A stretch of 64,000 nt of DNA. Origin: HKCCE3408 sp039183205. GTDB taxonomy: Bacteria; Pseudomonadota; Alphaproteobacteria; Rhodobacterales; Rhodobacteraceae. Positions 8,737 to 17,608 of this stretch are shown in pieces. The notes beneath the pieces were generated by a model, which did no database searches, had not been told where the DNA came from, and was given only the letters and a program-made list of their open reading frames with translations. Positions within the stretch are counted from its first letter, which is position 1, and the number at the start of each line of letters is the position of its first letter. A program made the position numbers and the translations under genes. The stretch spans positions 1 through 64,000 of the forward strand of contig JBCDBR010000002.1 in assembly GCA_039183205.1 (NCBI GenBank). Reading direction: 5' to 3'.

Positions 8737-9453
8737 ATGTCAGATGACCGCTTGATCGTTGCCTTGGACGTGCCAAACGCGTTGGCCGGGCTGCAATTGG
8801 CTAATGCTCTGGGCGAGGCGGTGGGCTTTTACAAAATCGGGCTTGGCATGCTGACGGGGGGCGGTTTGGCCCTTGCCAATGAACTCAAGGAAGATCACGG
8901 CAAGCGGATTTTCTTGGACTTAAAGCTCTTTGATATCTCGGCGACCATCGAGGCCGCGGTCCGCGGCTTGGCGCAATTCGATCTCGATTTCCTAACCGTG
9001 CAGGGCGATCCCCAGGTGGTGCGCGCCGCATGTGAGGGCGCAAGTGACAAAGACCTCAAGATACTCGCGGTAACGGTTTTGACCTCGCTCGACCGGAGTG
9101 ATCTCGACGCGAACCTGGTCCGACCCGGCGATCTCAGCGAGATCGCGGTGGAACGCGCAGCGCGTGCATTCGAAGCCGGGGCACATGGCGTGATCACTTC
9201 ACCGCGCGAAGCCGCGGCGATCCGCGCGCTCCCCGAAGCGACGGGCCGCCTTATTGTGACGCCTGGCGTGCGCCCATCGGGCAGCGCGCCTGGCGATCAA
9301 AAGCGGACCACGACACCAGCAGAAGCGATTGCAGCGGGAGCGGATCATGTCGTGATCGGGCGGCCGATCCACGCCGCCACGGACCCACGCGCCGCGGCAG
9401 AAGGGATCCTGGCCGCGATGGCAAGCCCGCAGGCCTGCGTGACCAATCCCTGA
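8737..9453 (+). CDS. pyrF: Orotidine 5'-phosphate decarboxylase
   Basis: Converts OMP to UMP, the last step of de novo pyrimidine synthesis. 238 residues, TIM barrel with the family signature FLDLKLFDI carrying Asp61, Lys63 and Asp66. The phosphate-binding end is seen as VTPGVRPSG and DHVVIGRPI. It starts at the ATG after ACGGAAGAAG and is transcribed divergently from the HEAT-like gene. Confidence 0.97.
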   Translation: MSDDRLIVALDVPNALAGLQLANALGEAVGFYKIGLGMLTGGGLALANELKEDHGKRIFLDLKLFDISATIEAAVRGLAQFDLDFLTVQGDPQVVRAACEGASDKDLKILAVTVLTSLDRSDLDANLVRPGDLSEIAVERAARAFEAGAHGVITSPREAAAIRALPEATGRLIVTPGVRPSGSAPGDQKRTTTPAEAIAAGADHVVIGRPIHAATDPRAAAEGILAAMASPQACVTNP

Positions 9454-9755
9454 GCCAGACCATGATCGGTCTGGGACGGTGACAGAACGCCGTTCAGTTC
9501 AGGACATGCCAATGCGGTTCATCCTTGCCACCGACCACCGCTGTACCGGGGCACAAGGAAATACTGGAAACCAGCCGGGTTAAGGCGCCTGTTCTTACCG
9601 CGCAAAAAGCCAAATCGCATCTAAGCGCGACGTTACCAACGATCAGGCTGTTGCGGGTCTTTCTGTCCGACAGCGCCGCTGGACTTTCCCCGACATCGGC
9701 GGGCGCCACCATTCTTGGTGATCGCAATGAGGCCGGCGGCAGATCGGCGGATAGA
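9454..9755. other. intergenic region, no supported gene
   Basis: 302 bases between pyrF and the convergent nfeD-like gene. A 7-bp hairpin, CCAGACC (9455-9461) with GGTCTGG (9468-9474), directly follows the pyrF stop and may aid termination, though no T-run follows. A minus-strand ORF of about 72 codons (ATG at 9712 to 9494) continues in the direction of the nfeD operon; it has no clear ribosome site or recognisable motif, so I leave it as an unproven hypothetical. Confidence 0.5.
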
Positions 9756-10028
9756 TTAGTCGTTGATGTCGTGATCGAATGTTTTCACCTGGCCCCGCTG
9801 CACGCCCATAGCACGGCGCAGAAATAGCCATGCAGCCAAACTAACGACGGCAAAGATGAGAAGCAGCACATACAGGTTTCCAGCTATGGGCAATCCGATG
9901 ACCAAGAGGAAAGCGATCACACCCGCCCCGATGGCAAAACCCAAAAGAACCCAAGAGGGCAGCAGCACCTCGCCCACGGCGAGAACTAACGCGGCTACGC
10001 CCCAGACCCACCAATCCGTCCAACTCAT
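9756..10028 (-). CDS. NfeD-like membrane protein
   Basis: 90 residues with three hydrophobic helices and an RRAMG junction before a short hydrophilic tail, matching the small NfeD/YbbK-type proteins. It lacks the C-terminal OB-fold of long NfeD proteins, or has only its first residues. Its ATG overlaps the stop of the SPFH gene by four bases (ATGA). The NfeD plus SPFH/stomatin pair is a widespread operon acting at membrane microdomains; the exact role is not settled. Confidence 0.88.
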   Translation of the reverse strand: MSWTDWWVWGVAALVLAVGEVLLPSWVLLGFAIGAGVIAFLLVIGLPIAGNLYVLLLIFAVVSLAAWLFLRRAMGVQRGQVKTFDHDIND

Positions 10029-10924
10029 GGCGCGCTCCGTCCACCCAGCATCTGGAAGGCCTTGCCAAATGCGTCGACCGCGTCCGCGGGCACGACGACC
10101 GTCTGGCTACCCTGACCCGAGGCCATCTGTGAAATGCCTTCGACCTGCTTGAGCGCAATGTTGTACTGAACGGCCTCCAGCCCACCTTTGGCGATGGCTT
10201 CTGCAACCACTTGGGTCGCATAGGCTTCGGCATCGGCCTCGACCCGGCGCGCCTCTGCGGCTTGCCGCGCCGCATAAAGTTCGGCATCCGCCTGTAGCTC
10301 AACCGCCCGCTTTTGCCCTTCGGCTTCGGTGACAGCCGCCCGGCGGGCGCGCTCTGCGTTCAATTGCTGGAGCATTGCGTCGCGGGTCGCTTGGTCGAGA
10401 TTAACGTCTAAAATCTCGGCTCGGGTGACCTCGATCCCCCAGTCATCCACGGCGTCTTCTACCAGCTCTTTAATCCGGCTGATCAGCTGCGAGCGGTTTG
10501 ATTGGACCTCATCGAGCTCCATTTTGCCGATCTCGGCGCGAACGATGCCGGCGACCGTTGTGGCAATGGCCCCGTCGACATCGCGAATACGATAGACGGT
10601 CTTTTCAGGCTCCAATATTCGGTAGAAAACGCTGGTTTCCACCTGCACCAACACGTTGTCTGAGGTGATGGCGTCCTGGTTTGCATTCGGCAATTGGCGT
10701 TCCAAGATCGAAACCTTGTGCGCAACCCTGTCCAGAAACGGAACGATGAAATTGATCCCCGGGCCCAGGACCGAACGCAACCTGCCGAACCGTTCCACCA
10801 CATGCTTTTCCGATTGCGGCACGATGCGGATGCCCAGGAAAATACAAAGTATGATAAAGACTGCGAGCAGCAGGATGAAAAGGTTGCCGCCCAAAAGCCC
10901 GTTGATAAGACCTTCAATATCCAT
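10025..10924 (-). CDS. SPFH/Band 7 (paraslipin, QmcA-like) membrane protein
   Basis: About 299 residues. One N-terminal transmembrane segment (LLGGNLFILLLAVFIILCIFL) is followed by the Band 7 domain (VPQSEKHVVERFGR and RLRSVLGPGINFIVPF) and a long helical region rich in A, E and R (LNAERARRAAVTEAEGQKRAV) that forms the oligomerising coiled coil. Such proteins build large rings in membrane microdomains and modulate membrane proteases. The ATG at 10924 follows GGAGGA; two ATGs lie further upstream (10948, 10957) with weaker sites. It is coupled to the NfeD-like gene. Confidence 0.92.
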   Translation of the reverse strand: MDIEGLINGLLGGNLFILLLAVFIILCIFLGIRIVPQSEKHVVERFGRLRSVLGPGINFIVPFLDRVAHKVSILERQLPNANQDAITSDNVLVQVETSVFYRILEPEKTVYRIRDVDGAIATTVAGIVRAEIGKMELDEVQSNRSQLISRIKELVEDAVDDWGIEVTRAEILDVNLDQATRDAMLQQLNAERARRAAVTEAEGQKRAVELQADAELYAARQAAEARRVEADAEAYATQVVAEAIAKGGLEAVQYNIALKQVEGISQMASGQGSQTVVVPADAVDAFGKAFQMLGGRSAP

Positions 10925-11021
10925 ATTTGGCTGATCCTCCGGTTTCATGCGCCTCACATATCAAGTACCGACGAAAGTCCAAGAGCTTTCGGCGTTCGAA
11001 ACTTCGACTTAGGATGTGGCC

Positions 11022-12275
11022 ATGGCAGCACTTTGTCGCGATTGTCTGACCACATTTGACGCTGGCACACGTTGTCCAGCCTGCAATCGTCCGCGCGTTC
11101 TGTCACATCCCGAACTCTTCGACTTGCAAATTGCGCATATGGATTGCGATGCCTTTTACGCCAGCGTCGAAAAACGCGACAATCCAGAGCTGCGCGACAA
11201 ACCGGTGATCATTGGCGGTGGTCGGCGCGGGGTCGTGTCGACCGCCTGCTACATCGCGCGCATCCGCGGCGTGCGATCGGCCATGCCGATGTTTCAGGCG
11301 CTCAAGCTCTGCCCTGAGGCGGTCGTCGTTAAGGGACGGATGGATGTCTATGCAGGGGTATCGCGGCAAATTCGGGCGATGATGCAGGACCTTACGCCTG
11401 CGATTGAACCTCTATCGCTCGATGAGGCGTTTTTGGATCTTTCTGGCACTGCGCGGCTACACGGGAAACCTCCGGCCGTGCTGCTTGCAGGATTGGTGCA
11501 ACGCATGTCGACAGAGCTAGGCATTACAGGGTCCATCGGATTATCGCACAACAAGTTTCTAGCGAAAATTGCGTCCGATCTCGACAAGCCGCAAGGCTTT
11601 GCCGTGATTGGCCGGGCCGAAACCGAGACGTTCCTCGCCGACAAGCCTGTTCGGTTGATATGGGGGATCGGAGCGGCCGGCACAGAGGCGCTTGAGGCTG
11701 CGGGTATCCGCACCTTTTCGGATTTACGCAGGTGGGACGAAGCGGCCCTTGCCGCCCGGTTCGGGACGATGGGCGCCCGGCTGTGGCATTTGGCGCGCGG
11801 CCAGGATAGTCGCAGCGTCAGCGCATCCCGGGCAGCGAAATCGATCTCGAATGAAACCACATTCGCTGACGATGTCTCGGACCCGGATTTGCTTGACGGG
11901 CATCTATGGCGAATGGCCGAAAAGGTTGCTGATCGGGTCAAAGCCAAAGGCTTGGCTGGCCGCGTGATTACCCTGAAACTCAAACGCGCCGACTTTAGTC
12001 TGATCACCCGTCGCCAGTCGTTGCCGGGGCCCACGCAAATGGCGGATCGGATTTACCGCACTGCGCGCGATCTTATGGACGCGTTGCCCACTGACGTCAC
12101 CTACCGGCTCTTGGGTTTGGGATTGTCCGATATCGCGACGGAGGACCGGGCCGACCGGGACATGAACTTGCTCGATCCGCAAGAAGAACAGCGGCTCGAA
12201 GCAGAACGGGCAGCCGACCGCATTCGCGATCGATTTGGCCATGATGCAATCCTAAAAGGACGTGCGCTACGGTAA
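11022..12275 (+). CDS. dinB: DNA polymerase IV (Y family) with N-terminal zinc-ribbon-like extension
   Basis: Error-prone translesion polymerase. The catalytic core begins at IAHMDCDAFYASVE (metal-binding Asp41) and SLDEAFLD (Asp and Glu of the active site); the helix-hairpin-helix and little-finger domains follow. Ahead of the core lies a 30-residue extension with two CxxC pairs (Cys5, Cys8, Cys18, Cys21) that looks like a zinc knuckle, an addition absent from E. coli DinB but, as I recall, usual in Rhodobacteraceae. Total 417 residues. ATG 11022 has AGGA seven bases upstream; a GTG at 11016 is also in frame. It is divergent from the SPFH operon. I saw no clear SOS box. Confidence 0.94.
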   Translation: MAALCRDCLTTFDAGTRCPACNRPRVLSHPELFDLQIAHMDCDAFYASVEKRDNPELRDKPVIIGGGRRGVVSTACYIARIRGVRSAMPMFQALKLCPEAVVVKGRMDVYAGVSRQIRAMMQDLTPAIEPLSLDEAFLDLSGTARLHGKPPAVLLAGLVQRMSTELGITGSIGLSHNKFLAKIASDLDKPQGFAVIGRAETETFLADKPVRLIWGIGAAGTEALEAAGIRTFSDLRRWDEAALAARFGTMGARLWHLARGQDSRSVSASRAAKSISNETTFADDVSDPDLLDGHLWRMAEKVADRVKAKGLAGRVITLKLKRADFSLITRRQSLPGPTQMADRIYRTARDLMDALPTDVTYRLLGLGLSDIATEDRADRDMNLLDPQEEQRLEAERAADRIRDRFGHDAILKGRALR

Positions 12276-12284
12276 AATCTGCAA

Positions 12285-13145
12285 TTATTCCGCCGCAAGG
12301 GGCATCTGTGCACTGCTGCCGGAAATCATACGCGCCAGCACATCACGGATCACGCCGCGCACCGCGTCGAAGTTGCTGTTGGGGCGGATCAGTCGTTCGT
12401 TCATATAAAGGGATCGGTCTATTTCGATCTGAACCGCGTGCCGTCCGCGTTGCGGACGGCCGTAATGTTGGGTGATAAACGCACCGGCGAACGGTGCGTT
12501 CCGGCTGACCGTCAAGCCCGCGGCAGAAAACGCCGCGTCGAGCCGGTCGACAATCCCCGCATCCGCAGCCGCGCCGAACCGATCGCCCAGTACAACCTCT
12601 GGACGGCGCCCGCCGGGACGGCACACCGTTTCAAGCGCTTCATGCGGCATGGAGTGGAAATCCAGCAGAATTGCCTGTCCAAACCGTGCTTCGGCCCGGG
12701 AAATTAGGTCCGCAAGGCAAGTGTGGTAAGGCCGCCAAACCGTATTGATTCTGGCATCCGCTTCGTCTCGATCAATCTTGCCGCAATAAATGGCGCGTCC
12801 GTTGGCCACGACGCGCGGTATAACACCCAGACCGCTAGAGATGCGCGGGTTTTGCGAAGGATATCGCACCCCTTCAACGACCGAGGGGTCTAGCTCATCG
12901 GCCGCACGATTGAGGTCTATGTAGGCGCGCGGGTATTCCGCCGTAAGAAGCGGCGCCCCCAATTGCGGCGCGTCAGCTGCCAGCTGGTCCATGAAGGCAT
13001 CTTCGGAGGATCGCACGGATCGGTCGTCCAAAACCGACCTGCGCATAAAGGACCACGGATAGTACCGCCCCGAATGCGGTGAGGCCACAATGACGGGCGT
13101 CACTGTGTCTTCGGGCATTTGCAGCCGGTAGGGTGGTCGCGCCAT
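12285..13145 (-). CDS. N-formylglutamate amidohydrolase family protein
   Basis: Hydrolyses N-formylglutamate to glutamate and formate (last step of one histidine-degradation route) or related N-acylated amino acids. 286 residues with family motifs VIVASPHSGRYYP, PRAYIDLNRAADELD, ILLDFHSMPHE and FITQHYGRP; the Ser-His and Asp-His stretches fit the zinc-peptidase-like fold. No hut genes are adjacent, so the substrate is inferred only. The ATG at 13145 (MARPPYRL) agrees with the family start; an ORF extending 33 codons upstream lacks conserved features. Confidence 0.9.
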   Translation of the reverse strand: MARPPYRLQMPEDTVTPVIVASPHSGRYYPWSFMRRSVLDDRSVRSSEDAFMDQLAADAPQLGAPLLTAEYPRAYIDLNRAADELDPSVVEGVRYPSQNPRISSGLGVIPRVVANGRAIYCGKIDRDEADARINTVWRPYHTCLADLISRAEARFGQAILLDFHSMPHEALETVCRPGGRRPEVVLGDRFGAAADAGIVDRLDAAFSAAGLTVSRNAPFAGAFITQHYGRPQRGRHAVQIEIDRSLYMNERLIRPNSNFDAVRGVIRDVLARMISGSSAQMPLAAE

Positions 13146-13298
13146 GGGGCTCACTTCGTTACGTCCTCGCATATATAGACGGAATTTTACGTCTGCCAAA
13201 CGCCCTTGAACCGACAATCGACTCCTTTTATAGACGCCACTCACGCCGCCGGCTCGGCGCGGGCCGTGTGGCTCGTACGAGATTTATCGCGGTGCAAC

Positions 13299-13373
<75 letters not shown>

Positions 13374-13449
13374 TGTGCAAACCCTTTGGTGGTTTGCGAC
13401 AAGTGAAACGCGTAAGGCGCCGCTTCGCGCCGCAACGAAGGAGAGACCG

Positions 13450-13575
13450 ATGAAGGTCAAAAACTCGCTGCGCTCGCTCAAGAGCCGGCACCGCGACTGT
13501 CGCATCGTGCGCCGGAAGGGCCGCGTATATGTAATCAACAAGACGCAGCGGAAATTCAAAGCGCGCCAAGGATAA
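13450..13575 (+). CDS. rpmJ: 50S ribosomal protein L36, zinc-free type
   Basis: 41 residues, basic, MKVKNSLRSLKSRHRDC start and KFKARQG end, diagnostic for L36. Only one cysteine of the usual CxxC...C...H zinc site remains, so it is the C-minus paralogue (as E. coli YkgO), the standard form in alphaproteobacteria. AAGGAGAG precedes the ATG. It lies 76 bases after tRNA-Val, probably in the same transcript, and ends in a clear terminator. Confidence 0.96.
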   Translation: MKVKNSLRSLKSRHRDCRIVRRKGRVYVINKTQRKFKARQG

Positions 13576-13602
13576 CTGGCGCGCAGATCCAGGTGTTGTC
13601 GC

Positions 13603-13628
13603 AAAGCCGCCTTCAGGGCGGCTTTTGT
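13603..13628 (+). terminator. intrinsic terminator of rpmJ
   Basis: AAGCCGCC (13604-13611) pairs with GGCGGCTT (13617-13624) over a five-base loop and runs into TTTTGTTGTTCTT. It lies 28 bases after the rpmJ stop. Confidence 0.9.
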
Positions 13629-13645
13629 TGTTCTTCACCCACGTA

Positions 13646-15316
13646 TTAGCGCACGATCACCCGTATACCATCGGCAAGAAATTCGCGCAGCGTCGCCTGG
13701 TTGAGATACCCGGTTGGCGGCAGGCCTTCATCTTCCTGGAACGCGGCTATGGCCGCGCGGGTTTGATCGTCAAACTGCCCATCAGCCGGCCCTGGCACAT
13801 AGCCGCTTCCTTCTAGCCGCCGCTCGATCAGCATACGCGTAATCCCGGGCAAATTAAGCGCGTTTTCCTGCGCGGCCAGTTCGGCAACATCTATCGTCGG
13901 AAAGGGAAGAGGTTCGCCCTGCAACTCGGCCATCCGGTTGCGCGCCTCGCGAAGGTAGGCGCCCTCCGGAAACCCCGCGAGATACCCACGATAGGCCGGA
14001 ACAGTGTCTTGTTCGCGGGCAAAATCCCACGCTAATTGGTCGTCCCGCGCCGCGCGATCGGCGGCTGCGTCATCAATCTCGGCCAACCGGTCAGCGGCAA
14101 TCGAGGCATAGATACCTTCGGGATATCTTGTGAGATATGCGCGCATGCCGGCTTCCGTTTGTCCGGCGCCAGTTGCCGACCAATACGCCCTGTCCAAGCG
14201 GTCGCGTTCGGCCCGCGCAGCCAATTCTTCGGCCTCGATTTCGGCCCTCCTAAGCGCGCCTTGGTCCCCCAGAAAGTTCACCGCCGGGGCTGTTAAATAG
14301 CCGGTAATTTGCAGATCATTGGCCGCTTGCCATCCCCGTATGGCCGCACGGGTGCCCGGCCCAAAAATACCGTCCACGCCATTAGTGTCAAAGCCCAGAA
14401 CGTTGAGATCGCTTTGGATGTTGCGGCGGTCGTTACGGGACAGTGCCAGCGCCGTTTCAGCGGCCTCGGCGCGCGACACCGGATCGTCGCGCAGCGCGCT
14501 TATCGCGGCGCGAGCCTCCTCCAAAAAGGCGCCCTGCGGATAGTCGCGAATATAAGAGATATAAGCGCCCTCGGTATTCAGCTCGCTGACCGCATTCCAA
14601 AGGTTCCTCTCTGCCGAGGTGATGATCGGGTTTGGGGCTGCAACGGTGTCGGACGCAGTGTCTCGGGGCATAAAGGGCACAGCGCCGCTGACGAAACCCG
14701 CCACCTCAATTGTGTCGACAGAGGCCAACGCGTCGGCCAAAGAGACGCCCGGTTCCGTCAGTGACCCGCGGGTCAGACGCGCAATATCGCGCGGCGGGCC
14801 GGAAATAACGGTCACACCTTGCGGCGGCTCCGGCAAATCGATGCCCGCGCGCAACCCAGCGCCAAGGGACATCGGACGCTCCTCTGTGCCCAAAAGCACG
14901 ATGGATTGGCCTGCCGCAACCGCCGCCAATGCCAAGACTGTTGAAAGCGCGATGCCATCTCCGCCGACATTAGCGCGATTGGGTGCATCGGCCTGCGTAC
15001 CGAGAAACCAGACCTCGCCGTCTTCGGAGGAAGCGAAATGCCCGGATAACCCGATCAGAAGCCGAGTGTCTTCTTGTTCGGCCAGCAACCGCGAGAAAAC
15101 TTCGCGCAGCTCATCTGCGTTGAGGTCTGTGGCCTCCAGAACAGCAAATCCTGCGGCACGCAAATCCGGGCCTGCTTGCGTAATCGCGTGGGCGCCCCGG
15201 ATGCGCGCGGCCGCGCCGTAGGAGGCATTTCCGACCAAAAGGGCGGTATCAGCGACAACCGGTCCTGAGGTCCAGAAATTCAGGGTCAAAGCAGCAATGG
15301 CGGCGGTGCGGAACAT
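13646..15316 (-). CDS. Exported caspase-like (probably inactive) protein with two peptidoglycan-binding domains
   Basis: About 556 residues. A Sec signal (residues 1-22, ending VVAD) leads into a caspase/metacaspase-like domain: DTALLVGNASY, a helix DLRAAGFAVLEATD and the strand LLIGLSGHF with His93 in the place of the catalytic histidine. The strand where the catalytic cysteine should follow reads SIVLLGTEERP (about 138-148), with no cysteine, so it is probably a pseudo-enzyme. Further on are two PG_binding_1 domains (about 290-350 and 500-555, VDGIFGPGTRAAIRGWQ and ADGQFDDQTRAAIAAFQ) separated by helical repeats of the form YLTRYPEG and YLAGFPEGAY. Likely a periplasmic cell-wall-associated scaffold. 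The start at MFRTAAIAAL is set by the signal peptide. Confidence 0.82.
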   Translation of the reverse strand: MFRTAAIAALTLNFWTSGPVVADTALLVGNASYGAAARIRGAHAITQAGPDLRAAGFAVLEATDLNADELREVFSRLLAEQEDTRLLIGLSGHFASSEDGEVWFLGTQADAPNRANVGGDGIALSTVLALAAVAAGQSIVLLGTEERPMSLGAGLRAGIDLPEPPQGVTVISGPPRDIARLTRGSLTEPGVSLADALASVDTIEVAGFVSGAVPFMPRDTASDTVAAPNPIITSAERNLWNAVSELNTEGAYISYIRDYPQGAFLEEARAAISALRDDPVSRAEAAETALALSRNDRRNIQSDLNVLGFDTNGVDGIFGPGTRAAIRGWQAANDLQITGYLTAPAVNFLGDQGALRRAEIEAEELAARAERDRLDRAYWSATGAGQTEAGMRAYLTRYPEGIYASIAADRLAEIDDAAADRAARDDQLAWDFAREQDTVPAYRGYLAGFPEGAYLREARNRMAELQGEPLPFPTIDVAELAAQENALNLPGITRMLIERRLEGSGYVPGPADGQFDDQTRAAIAAFQEDEGLPPTGYLNQATLREFLADGIRVIVR

Positions 15317-15406
15317 GGCGGTCTCCTTCGGTCTTGCCATCCGCTCTACAGTCAACCCAGGTGTTAGCCGATAACAAAGGCCGAATTGTGCCGCGCTAGG
15401 CGGGTC

Positions 15407-16627
15407 TTAGCCGTAGGTTCGACGATCCTCAATAACCTTCCCGTCATTGGGCAGCGTACCTGGCGCCACCAAATCGACGCGCCCGCGGAGTTTCAGCGTC
15501 GCAACAACCGTTTGGGCCAGGGCCTCAGCATCTGCCCCGGCGGTTTCGACCTGCACCATCATCACGTCTTGTTCGCCGTCCCGATCCGCAATCACGCGGG
15601 CCCGGCGGACTTCTGGATGTCGCGCCACCAGATCGGCAACCTGTTCCGGGCGCACGAACATACCCTTGATCTTGGTGGTCTGATCGGCGCGGCCCATCCA
15701 ACCTTTGATACGCATATTCGTCCGCCCGCACGGGCTTTGGCCGGCCATAACCGCACTCAAATCTCCTGTGGCAAATCGGATCAGTGGGTAATCGGGGTTG
15801 AGCGTGGTAACCACAACCTCGCCAACTTCCCCATCGGGAACACGGTCTCCTGTACCCGGGCGCACGATCTCCACGACGACGCCCTCATCCACGATCATGC
15901 CCTCTTGTGCCGGGCTTTCATAGGCGATGTTGCCCAGATCGGCCGTGGCATAGTTTTGCAAACAGAGAATGCCGCGATCTAAATATTCCTGCCTCAGCGA
16001 GGGAAACAACGCCCCGCCCCCCACCGCGGCCTTGGTGATGGAAAGCGTGACCCCCATATCCTTGGCCTTGTCGAGGATCACTTTGAGGTAGTCCGGTGTA
16101 CCGGCATAGGCCGTCGAGCCAACATCTGCCGCAGCGCGCACCTGAAGCTCTGTTTGCCCCACGCCTGCTGGCAAGACCGCAGCACCCACCGCCCGCGCAC
16201 CGGATTCGAAGATCATACCCGCCGGCGTCAGATGATAGGCAAAGCAGTTCTGGACGATATCGCCTTGGCCGATACCCACGGCATGCAAGAAACGCCCGAC
16301 CCGCCACCAATCTGCGCTGACGTCGCCGGGTTCATAGATTGGCCCCGGGCTCTGGAAGATATGCGCAAAGCCATCAGCCGAACGCGTGGTATAGCCGCCA
16401 AATGGTGCGTGCTCGGCTTGCGCGTCGCCAAGTTCGGATTTGCGCAGTACCGGCAGCGTCGAAAGCGCATCAATGCCGGTGATCTCGCTTGCGGAAACGC
16501 TGCCCAATGCCTCGGCATACGCGGGCAAAGCTTGGGCGCGGGCAATCTGTTCCGGCAAATCGCCGGCAAGCTGGGCGGCGCGCGCATCGGCGCTGCGGGT
16601 CTCCAAAGTTGTGAAATCGCCGTCCAT
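15407..16627 (-). CDS. Phenylacetate-CoA-ligase-like adenylate-forming enzyme
   Basis: 406 residues similar in plan to PaaK-type acyl-CoA ligases: a central domain with AYHLTPAGMIFESGARAVGA and LQNYATADLGNIAYES (the YG/TE region), RIKGWMGRADQTTKIKGMFV (hinge and C-terminal lid) and a C-terminal GTLPNDGKVIEDRR with the catalytic-type lysine. The usual P-loop SSGTTGKP is replaced by QSPGPIYEPG, so ATP binding may differ. It is the last gene of the LIV transporter operon, after the oxidoreductase with only three bases between. Probable role: CoA activation of the imported acid; substrate unknown. Confidence 0.82.
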   Translation of the reverse strand: MDGDFTTLETRSADARAAQLAGDLPEQIARAQALPAYAEALGSVSASEITGIDALSTLPVLRKSELGDAQAEHAPFGGYTTRSADGFAHIFQSPGPIYEPGDVSADWWRVGRFLHAVGIGQGDIVQNCFAYHLTPAGMIFESGARAVGAAVLPAGVGQTELQVRAAADVGSTAYAGTPDYLKVILDKAKDMGVTLSITKAAVGGGALFPSLRQEYLDRGILCLQNYATADLGNIAYESPAQEGMIVDEGVVVEIVRPGTGDRVPDGEVGEVVVTTLNPDYPLIRFATGDLSAVMAGQSPCGRTNMRIKGWMGRADQTTKIKGMFVRPEQVADLVARHPEVRRARVIADRDGEQDVMMVQVETAGADAEALAQTVVATLKLRGRVDLVAPGTLPNDGKVIEDRRTYG

Positions 16628-16630
16628 ATC

Positions 16631-17608
16631 TCAGACCTCCAAGACCACCGTCCCAAGTTTGTCGCCGGCTGCAACCATATCGTGGGCGGCAGCGATATTG
16701 TGCAGGTTCCCCCCTGGGACCACGGCGTGGCTCAATGCGCCGGCCCCAAGCCACGCGCTGATCTGTGCCATGCCGCGAGCCCGCTCGGACCCCGCCAGTT
16801 TGTACACGATCAGCATCCTCAGCGTGATGTTGCGAAACATCAGCCCATAGAAATCCAGCTCCGGCTTCATCACCGATGCACTGGCATAGCTGGCGATCAC
16901 GCCGCCCGGTTTCAGCACCTGCAAGGACACATCTTGATTGGCCGCAAAATCCACCTCAACGATCCGGTCGACACCTTGCCCGCCAGTCATCGAAAGGATT
17001 TTCTCAGCCGTGTCACCGTCCCGATAATTGATCCATTCCCGGGCGCCAGAATGGGCAGCCTTCGCCTCCGAAGACACTGTCGTGATCACCCGCGCGCCAA
17101 AAAGCGGCGCCATCTGGCAGGCATAACGCCCGACCGTGCCCGCGCCGCCGGTCACCAGAACAGTTGTTCCTTCGATCGGCCCGTCCCCCGCCAGCGCATA
17201 CCAAGCGGTCAGCGCCGGAATTCCCAGACACGCGCCCTCGGCAAAACTCGCATTTGCAGGCAATGGCGCAACCAGGGCTTGAGAAATTGCGATCAACTCC
17301 GCAGCCGTGCCAAAAGCCCGCTGCCACTGCCCATTTGCAATCCAAACCCTATCGCCCGCGCGATAGCGCGTCACGCCGTCGCCCACGGCCTCCACCACAC
17401 CCGCGCCGTCGGAATGCGGCACGATCCGCGGATACGCCATCGCCGCCCCGGGCCGCGCGCCCGCGCGCAACTTCACGTCGGACGGATTGACCCCAGAGGC
17501 ATGGACCCTCACCAGAACCTCGCCCGGCGCGGGCTCTGGGTCGGCCAGCTCGCCGATCTCAAGCACCTCCGCAGCGGCTCCGAAACGGGTGTAAACGGCG
17601 GCTTGCAT
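16631..17608 (-). CDS. Zinc-free NADPH:quinone oxidoreductase (MDR family)
   Basis: 325 residues, medium-chain dehydrogenase/reductase fold without zinc ligands. N-terminal GroES-like part (GEVLVRVHASGVNPSDVKLR), Rossmann part with VLVTGGAGTVGRYACQMA. The C-terminal stretch MFRNITLRMLIVYKLAG is typical of quinone oxidoreductase-like proteins. It reduces quinones or activated double bonds with NADPH. Its start codon shares one base with the livF stop (TAATG), so it is translationally linked to the transporter and likely acts on the same imported compound or its product. Confidence 0.9.
   Translation of the reverse strand: MQAAVYTRFGAAAEVLEIGELADPEPAPGEVLVRVHASGVNPSDVKLRAGARPGAAMAYPRIVPHSDGAGVVEAVGDGVTRYRAGDRVWIANGQWQRAFGTAAELIAISQALVAPLPANASFAEGACLGIPALTAWYALAGDGPIEGTTVLVTGGAGTVGRYACQMAPLFGARVITTVSSEAKAAHSGAREWINYRDGDTAEKILSMTGGQGVDRIVEVDFAANQDVSLQVLKPGGVIASYASASVMKPELDFYGLMFRNITLRMLIVYKLAGSERARGMAQISAWLGAGALSHAVVPGGNLHNIAAAHDMVAAGDKLGTVVLEV

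Noticed and set aside
9494..9727. 77-codon minus-strand ORF after the nfeD-like gene
   Set aside because: Weak start (TTG or ATG without ribosome site) and no motif; kept only as a note under the intergenic region.
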